A DNA stretch of 64,000 nucleotides from Camillea tinctor (lineage: Eukaryota; Ascomycota; Sordariomycetes; Xylariales; Xylariaceae). Numbering within the stretch: position 1 is the first letter of the stretch; every line of letters starts with the position of its first letter. Position numbers and translations under genes: made by a program. The notes beneath the pieces were generated by a model. That model did no database searches. It was not told the DNA's origin and was given only the letters and a program-made list of their open reading frames with translations. The DNA is taken from assembly GCA_022578605.1 (NCBI GenBank), contig MU394079.1, positions 62,001 through 126,000 of the forward strand. Direction: 5' to 3'. Positions 56,894 through 64,000 of this stretch are shown one piece after another.

Positions 56894-59752
56894 ACCCTGA
56901 CTGTTGCTCGCTGGGAGGTTTAGCTGGATGGTGTATGTCTTTAACTTGGTCTCAGGTCATACGTGACTCGTCATACCTTTGAGAGAAGGTATGACTTGGT
57001 CACATGAGTCGGCACGGGGAAGAAGCATGCCTAGTTGGTCTCTGAGTATTTGTGCTGGGAGGGGAAGAAAAAGAAGTTTGTGATGCGGAGAAACATAACA
57101 CTTTCCATCTGCTGCAATTATTCTACTTCTTCCCCTCGCTCCTTGGCACGAAAAAAAGAAGGCTCGGGATGCTTCCCTGTTACGGTTTCATGGGCCTATC
57201 GGCTGTCGGTTATTGCACCGCCATACCATTTCTGGACTGCCCTCTGCACTTTTATGGTCACTTAATTTCGATGCCTTTTTTTTTTTCTCGATTACACTAT
57301 ACGCACATAAACAAAAACATCCACCAGGCGGATAATGGGGAAAGGGTTCATAGAGGCGTGCACGTTCAACTTGTTTTTCGTTTGCTTTTTACCTGTCTTC
57401 TTTTCACTGACTAGTTTCCTGTTTTGTCCTTTTTTTCCTCTATCTCCTTTTCCTGGACGATACATACTGGGACATGGAAATCATCGGGATCACACTGCGG
57501 GTTGGGATGATGCAATGACTTAGAGAGAAGCATAAAGAGAACAAGAGATTAGAGAGGAGAGGAAGAGCAGTCGAGTTGCATGCGAGAAAGATACCACGAT
57601 AGAGAGTTTAAGAAAGATAAACGGCAGTCCCCGATAGATGAGACTAGAGCTGTACAATGAGACAAGACAGACACATGGGGCAATCCATGATTTCCCATAG
57701 AAATGGTCTTTTTCTCCCATATTACGTGCCATGAGATCCTATGGAATTCCCATAAAATGTATTAAAGAATTTGTAGAAAACTTTCTACAAAGAAATTCTC
57801 ACTAAACAACATCATCTATGGTAGTTTTCACGTGTGAATCTATGGAAACCTATAGTCGTAAACCAGATAAGACATGTTAAAGAAAGAAAGAAAGAGAAGG
57901 AGAGAAAGGGAACCAAAGCTCATAGCATCTGAAACATAGAATGTCCATAGAACAAATGGAGAGAACAAAAGTTTGATTAGATGTGATCTAAATTTGTTGT
58001 CTAAACAGAAACTGTCTTGCTCTATATGTTTTTCCCTGGTTCATGATGGTGACAGCAGCTAGGTGACAGAAGCTGTAGGTAACCCCTTCTAAGGTTGTGA
58101 CTTAAGGCTTCTATACTTTAGCGGGATGGGCACTGAGGTCCTTACCTAGCCCCAACATTACATAAACATGTATAACACCTATAATTGGACCTAGGTTAAT
58201 TGACGTTGACATCATAGGAGGTTATTCTAAACCCCAAGTTTCCATTTCCTCCCTGTATATTACACGGATATTTTCACTCTACACTATATGCTACCACAGC
58301 CTCTACCCTACTTTTTTTTTCTTTCCTTTCTAACACTCAATGGATTTCTATTTTGTTTTATAAAGAGGTAATGGGGAGAGCTCACACTGTCAAACTCACC
58401 GCAGCTGCAAAGAGAAATACAAGAGAGGGGAGGAGAAAAAGGGGGAGGGAGGGAAGGGGGTGTTAGTACTCTTACCTAAGGTCCATCGTGAGGTTTTACT
58501 ACCTAGACAAGCTGTACCCAAGCCCAAAGGGAAGGGGTGAAAGAGACCTTTTTCCGGGGTTCGCCTTGCCCAAACTCCTCCCTACACCAACAAACCCACG
58601 AATGCCTGACCCAAGATAGCCTCTCTAGTCTGCCTCGCTCCGAGGGTTGGGAGACAGAGACACAGAGAGGGAGTGTGCATTTAGGTACATGATAGAGCTA
58701 GCTTAGATCAGGTTGGCAGCTAGCCTGCGGCAGAATCTAGATCTAGAATTCTTAAATCCATCCCTTCCCATCCCATGATTTATACCTCATTCCAAAAAAT
58801 AAAAATAAAAAAGTTTACGCCACAACCCAATATGCATGCATAGCAGCCCTATCTCTCAACTTACGCTTCTGTACTAGGTAACCTACCCAAGATGAACGAT
58901 GATGGCTGCTGCATCGTCCCCCCTAACCTAGTAGTATCTTTCTCTCTTACGTGTGTATGACGCTTCCTATCGCATGTGATAATAAATGCTACCAATCCAA
59001 CAACCAAGAAAGAAAAAAAAACCATGATCGAGACTTCATCAACTTGTACGGGAAAAAAAAAAAAGAAAATAATGATTTCTTTTTTACTTTCTTTTTCTTT
59101 TCTGTTCTATTTCCTTTCCCGCTTATCACCTCGCCGGCTTCCCTACTTTTTCTTTCTTTCTTTTATTTTTCTCCTTTCGAAGAGGAAAAGCGGAATCTTT
59201 CCATGCACACAGACATCTGCTGAACATATCTCGCTCGGGAGTTTTTTTTTCTCGCTCTCTCATCTCTCTTCCTTCTTCAACACATTCCGGTTTCCTGTCC
59301 AAACGTCATCTAGTAAAAATCTCTAATTCTCAACTTGGAGAACATCCAAATGCGTGGTATCGTCTCTCTTGCTACTATGTACAAAGGGGTCCCCTATATC
59401 GTGGCTCCTTTCCAAATGGGGGTAGGGGAGACCTCTCCTTCCTCCTCCCCCACCCCCTCATTTCCACTCCTCTTTCCCCCTATTTTTTTTTCTTTTTTTT
59501 GGGTTTCTTCGAAAAGTCCAACACCACATTAAAGTCCGATCGCATCCATACTGCAAAGGAGGTTCTACTAGAACCACCACTATCATTACCAGTGTACAGG
59601 GGAGATGTGAAAAACCTATCTCGCCCTTATGCTTACTAAGAATTCTCTTGCCATCTTCATACCGAAAATAATGGCCTTGATTCAAAGCTGAAAGGTAAGG
59701 CATCTCTCCCCCCTCCCCACGAGAAAAGAGAAAGACATCATTCGTAAAGAAC
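56894..59752. other. intergenic region between dehydrogenase and Ste20 kinase genes
   Basis: Convergent spacer of 2.9 kb without a recognised gene. It holds a 3'-UTR hairpin (56971-56994), a cluster of CCATAG/CTATGG motifs and an inverted repeat (57650-57960), C/T-rich blocks (57260-57440, 59060-59180, 59440-59505) and A-rich runs (58790-58815, 59005-59070). Short frames here have no motifs. Confidence 0.55.
56971..56994 (+). other. perfect 9-bp stem hairpin in the dehydrogenase 3' region
   Basis: TCATACCTT pairs with AAGGTATGA around the loop TGAGAG. An outer GACTC/GAGTC pair could extend it. It lies about 80 bases after the stop codon, so it is probably in the 3' UTR. Confidence 0.6.
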
Positions 59753-62700
59753 TTATTGACCCTTACGAGCCTTCTCTTGCTGTCGTGCTTCCCTAGCAGC
59801 CTTAACCAGAGGTGATAGTGATCCTAGATCGACGCACAGGTTCATGAACTCGTGCTGATATATATGTCAGTCAAATACTGTACACTAATCTACGACATTT
59901 AGATAGAAGTGGGGTAAAACATACTCGCAGAAGGTCGTGTGCGCTCGCTCGCTTCTCCGGATCAACCTTCAGAGCAAAGTAGAGGAAGTCCCTGAAAACA
60001 GGGGAAAGAGTCTGCTCGTCCTTGATCTGCGGCGTACCATTGGTAGCAATGAGCCACAGAGCGCGGAGGGGTGATTCCGTGAGGTATGGCGGCTCTCCCT
60101 CGATCATCTCGATCGCCATGATACCCAGGGACCAGATGTCGACTTTCCTGCCATATTCTTTCCTCGTAACTACTTCAGGCGCCATCCAGTAAGGTGTGCC
60201 CACCATGGTCGTGCGCTTATTGTGCGCCTCGTTGATTTGGGCACAGAAGCCGAAGTCAGCTGTGATAAGCGTGTCAGCTGGAAACCTTCAACTTATAAAT
60301 TTGGGGTGGAGCTTACTGAGCTTGATGCTGCCTTCAAGAGACAGGAGGATGTTGTCAGACTTGATATCTCGGTGGATGACTCCCTTAGAATGCAGATGCT
60401 GAAGACCTTTCAGGGTTTCTCGGCAGACAGAGGCAATCTGTCCCTCAGTCATGATGTTAAAAGTTACGACATCAGTCAAGCTGCCGCCTTCCATAAACTC
60501 CATAATCACCCATAGTTCACCACCAGAGAGATAGCTATCTATGAAATTCACGATGTTCGGGTGCACGCTTTCCTTCATAACCAAGATCTCGTTGATAATC
60601 AGGTCCTTTTTGGGTTGCTGTTCCAGGTTCATCTGCTTGATAGCCACCAAACGGTTCGATCCTCTCTCGTGGCCAGTGTAGACGCCTCCAGATGCACCTT
60701 GACCGATCTTAGTGAAGCCTCGGTAGATCTCGCGGGGGTCGCCTTCTGAACAAATGCGCTTCAGTGCGGCGGCTACATCTATGCTGGTGCTCTGCCGTGC
60801 TCGGTTGCGAGGCCGGGCTTGGGCGCCAGGGGGCATACGTGGATGAGAAGAACCACTGCTTCCACCATTGGATTCCGGAGGACGGCCAATCTGCTGCTGC
60901 GCACCAGGGGTGGGCTGGGTAGAGGGCTGTCTGGCGCTTGCGGACCGGCTGAGCTGGCCCTTCATAGCGGCCTGGGCCTGGGACATGGCCTGCTCTTGCT
61001 GCTGGTGCATCAGCTGCTGCTGATAGGCGGCCTGGAATGCCGAGGATCCCTGGGCATTGGGCGCGTGTGGCGTATGGGGGGTATGGGGTTGAGACCCATT
61101 GGCCTTGGAGTTAGATCTGGATCTGTATTCCTCCGGAAGCATAGGCATATCCTTCGAGGCATACGCGGTGGTCGGCGTCACATCCTCGCTGGAGTGGGCC
61201 ATGCCAATGCCGGAATCCTTAGCCGGGTACGAGGATTGCGGAGGCATCCGGGTCTGGAGAGAGACGGGAGGCTTCGGGGCCGGTCGACTGGGCTGCAGGT
61301 TATGGTCCCTCACCGGGTGCATCGATGAACCCTTTCCAGGTACAGGAGGGGGTGCGCGGGGGTTCTCAAAGGTGCCTTCATTATTTACGATTGGAAATCT
61401 CGGACTTGCTGGTGGGCTGATCATAGGTGACATACCGGCAAAGTTTGGCGCATACATGCCGGGCGACGAGGCCATGCCTCCTGAGGGGCTACGTAGCTCT
61501 GGCGCTCGCACATCATGAAACTTCTCAAGGACCTGGTCCTCGTGTGGCCGCTCTGTAGTCTCCTTGTAGAAGGTCACGATATCGGCGATCATCTGGGGAT
61601 TCTCCCTTCGGGCATTTTCTGGGATGCCACTCTCGTTGATAAGACGTTGCCATTCTTTGGGCAGACCCTGTAGCAAGGTATCAGCATGCAACCGCAGGTT
61701 CAAAGTCCACTGTACCGTGTGATGAATTTATAAATGCCCAGGAAGCTGAGACGAACCGTAAATTGGCCGGTAGAACTATCGTAACCGACATGGGTAACGT
61801 GCACTGGGTTCTCCGGCGCTGAGATAACCGGCTTCTTTGGCGACCCCACCAACGTGCTCATCAGACCTGAAAAGCCCGACTTCTTTCGCAGGACACCGGG
61901 ACCCTTGGGCTCCTTGGTCTCGTCCGAGTAGCGCTTGGGACCGCCAGGCTGGTTGTCGGGGGAGCGGGGCCCATAGGGCTTTTCGGTCATGTTGCCGTCA
62001 GCAGCAGTAAAACTGGCTGAGCGACGGAGCGGAGGGCTCATGGCGTGGGTGTTGGACGTTGTTTTCGACAGCGGGGGTGCGGGTCGAGTACGGGCGGGCT
62101 GGTAGGTAGGGGACTTGGTGGCCTCGAGGTGACTCAAGATGGTGTTGCCGTCGAAAGGAGCACCAATGAACTCCTCTGAGGTCTTGGTACTCAGCGGTCG
62201 GAGGGGAGAATCGGACATACGATTGCGGTAATAGGACTGGCTCTTGGTCGGGGACGATGTTGTATGTGCAATACCAATACCAACACCAGTACCGATACCC
62301 GTACCAGTACCAGCACTTGCGCCTGCACTTACACCTACACCTAGCCCACCACCAATGAGGGTTGGCTGTAGTGATGGTGCAGTAGCGGTAGCGGTAGCGG
62401 TGGCAGCAGTAGCAGCAGAGGCAGTGGCAGTGGTACTACTTGGATTGCTGGTGTACGATGGTCTGGTCGGCGAGTGGTGATGTTGATGGTAATATTGTTG
62501 GTGGTGAGAGTGATGCGAGGCTGACTGTTGGTGGTGTTGGTAGTGGTGGTATTGGTATTGGTAGTGTGAAGATGTTAACGAGGACGGGGAGTTCGAAGAC
62601 AGAAAATCGCCAGCACTGCTCAGGGTAGGCGAGGCAGTCTGGATAGTACTGCCACTGTTACCAGGAACTACAATACTAGTAGTGGGCAGATGACGGGGCG

Positions 62701-62998
62701 ATGAATTGTTTGACGCGTTGGAAATGCTGCCAGATGTGGCAGTCCTCTGGGGTGGAGCGCTTGGAGCTCGCCGCAGACTCGTGGAGCTCCGTTTGCTCTG
62801 AATGGATTGGGCGTCAAAGCGACCATCGGCCGTGATAGAGAAACTGTGTGCGTGGGCGTGGTGATGAGGCGGTGGTTTCTTGGTTAATTTGCGTCGTGAA
62901 TTGCTGCTAGAGTTAGAGTTGGACTTCAGGTTGGGATGGAGATTCGGATTATGATTCGGATTGAGATTCAGATTGGGATTCGGATTGTGGCTGTCCAT
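59753..62998 (-). CDS. ste20: p21-activated protein kinase, Ste20 type
   Basis: Exons on the minus strand: 62998-61757, 61667-60317, 60259-59925 and 59854-59753, giving 1009 residues in phase. A Cdc42/Rac-binding CRIB domain starts at about residue 392 ([18 protein letters not shown]) and is split by intron 1 before GLPKEWQRL. The kinase domain runs from about 730: [10 protein letters not shown] (Gly loop), VAIK (Lys758), [13 protein letters not shown] (Asp848), TDFGFCAQI (Asp866, formed across intron 2), [15 protein letters not shown] and [14 protein letters not shown]. The tail is [10 protein letters not shown] onward. Absence of a PH domain separates it from Cla4. Ste20 kinases act below Cdc42 in the pheromone/filamentation MAPK cascade and in polarised growth. 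The first 390 residues are low-complexity: Asn/Pro/Leu, His/Gln/Tyr, Ala/Thr and Gly/Val/Ile blocks. Confidence 0.95.
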
Positions 62999-64000
62999 CG
63001 TTCTACCATAAAAGGTAGATTAGGTAGATGGGCTGAGTGATAAGTAATAAGATTTTTGAGACAAGCACTCACTAACCTACCTTAACCTACACCTTTAGGT
63101 TTAGGTAGTGGTAGTGGGAGTTAGTACTAGTAATATTATTAACGAGAGAGGGAAAAAAAAATATAATAGGTAATAATAAATCGTACTAAAGCTTGTCTGG
63201 TCATTCGGCTGACGCTCTTTCTTTCTTTCTTTTTTTTTTTCTCTCTTTCTTCTTTCTTTTTTCTTTTCTTTTCTCTCTCTCTCTCTCTCCTTTCCTTCCC
63301 TTTTTTTTTTCTGGCTTTGCTTTTCTTTCTTCTTTTTCTTTTTATTCTTACCCCCTTCCTACTTCTTTTTTTTTTAATGGGTCTCAAAAGGTTTATTGTG
63401 GACTGGGGTGTGTCGCAAGAGGAAAACAAAAAACACTATGTAAAGAAAAGAAAAAAAGAAGAAATAGATAGGTAAGTTAGTTGATGATCAAGTAGACCTT
63501 AATACCAATTAGAAGAAAAATTGAGTAAAATAAAACCATACCTTTTTACTAGTAAGATAAAAAATAAAAATAAAAAATAGAAACCACTAAAATTTTAGTA
63601 CATGTAGCTTTTAATCATTCTGTAATAACTTGTTCTTGTTCGTCCTCTTCCATTCTCTACACCTCTTTTAGCTCTTAGAACACACACCCCTGCTCAAATG
63701 CCACCTTTAAAAATAAAAAATGTTTGTTCAAATCGATTGATCAATATGGCTAATCATAGGTAGGATACCAGGAACGTAGGTACGTATGGAATACCTGGTC
63801 TGTATACTTGCACGAGTACATGCCTTCATACCTTGCTATGTATATACCCTACATACCTGACCTGTCCTTACCTTACTTTACCTTACCTTGGAAATGAAAA
63901 TGGCCTGGCTTTTCTTTATACACTACATCACCCATCACCTATCACCCGTATACACCACACAGACATGGTAAACATAAGACAGTGTGACCACCATGGAGCA
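62999..64000. other. upstream region of the Ste20 kinase gene
   Basis: Likely promoter and leader. It carries ACCTACC/TAGGTA motifs with hairpin potential (63072-63112), a long pyrimidine tract on the plus strand (63215-63375; purine on the coding strand), and TACCTTACCTT-type repeats near 63870-63890. No gene recognised up to the window edge. Confidence 0.55.

Noticed and set aside
63139..63471. Lys/Arg-rich (minus) and Phe/Ser-rich (plus) frames
   Set aside because: Both are translations of one pyrimidine/purine tract upstream of the kinase gene.
1..64000. tRNA, rRNA and CRISPR genes
   Set aside because: I looked for B-box-like GTTCGA stems and regular spaced repeats by eye and found none convincing; a tRNAscan run would be needed to be certain.

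Overview
The window looks like nuclear DNA of a filamentous ascomycete, most likely a Sordariomycete. Genes have short GT..AG introns of about 50-140 bp with CTAAC-like branch points. The protein set is typical of the group: an NDT80-family regulator, a HET-domain protein, secreted and intracellular glycosidases, a neutral ceramidase and a Ste20/PAK kinase. Intergenic DNA is long and full of homopolymer runs, CT/GA tracts and a recurring TAGGTA motif. No rRNA, tRNA, CRISPR array or intact transposon was recognised.

Left part (1-14 kb): four genes form an N-acetylglucosamine (GlcNAc) utilisation cluster. They are a GH3-GNAT fusion protein cut by the left edge (NAG3/NGS1-like), an NDT80-like transcription factor (RON1-like), an N-acetylglucosamine-kinase-type hexokinase (HXK3/NAG5-like) and glucosamine-6-phosphate deaminase (DAM1/NAG1-like). 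Together they would sense or release GlcNAc, switch on the pathway, phosphorylate GlcNAc and convert GlcN-6-P to fructose-6-P. The deacetylase and transporter expected in such clusters are not visible here and may lie left of the window.

Middle (14-34.5 kb): a small possible mitochondrial protein; a neutral ceramidase with Thr where the catalytic Ser is expected; a secreted GH3 beta-glucosidase divergently paired with an intracellular GH31 alpha-xylosidase (a plausible xyloglucan-oligosaccharide pair); and a 2290-residue protein with seven predicted membrane helices followed by a huge low-complexity tail with about nineteen Leu-Trp motifs and two families of internal repeats.

Right-middle (34.5-55.7 kb) is gene-poor and accessory in character. 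It contains an assembly gap bordered by poly-G and poly-C tracts, two orphan genes, a Trp-rich repeat protein followed by decayed repeat remnants, and a membrane-attached HET-domain protein. The last part returns to core genes: a mitochondrial-type short-chain dehydrogenase and a Ste20/PAK kinase. All gene models were built by hand from reading frame and splice-site agreement. Orthology names rest on recognised motifs and gene order, not on database searches.
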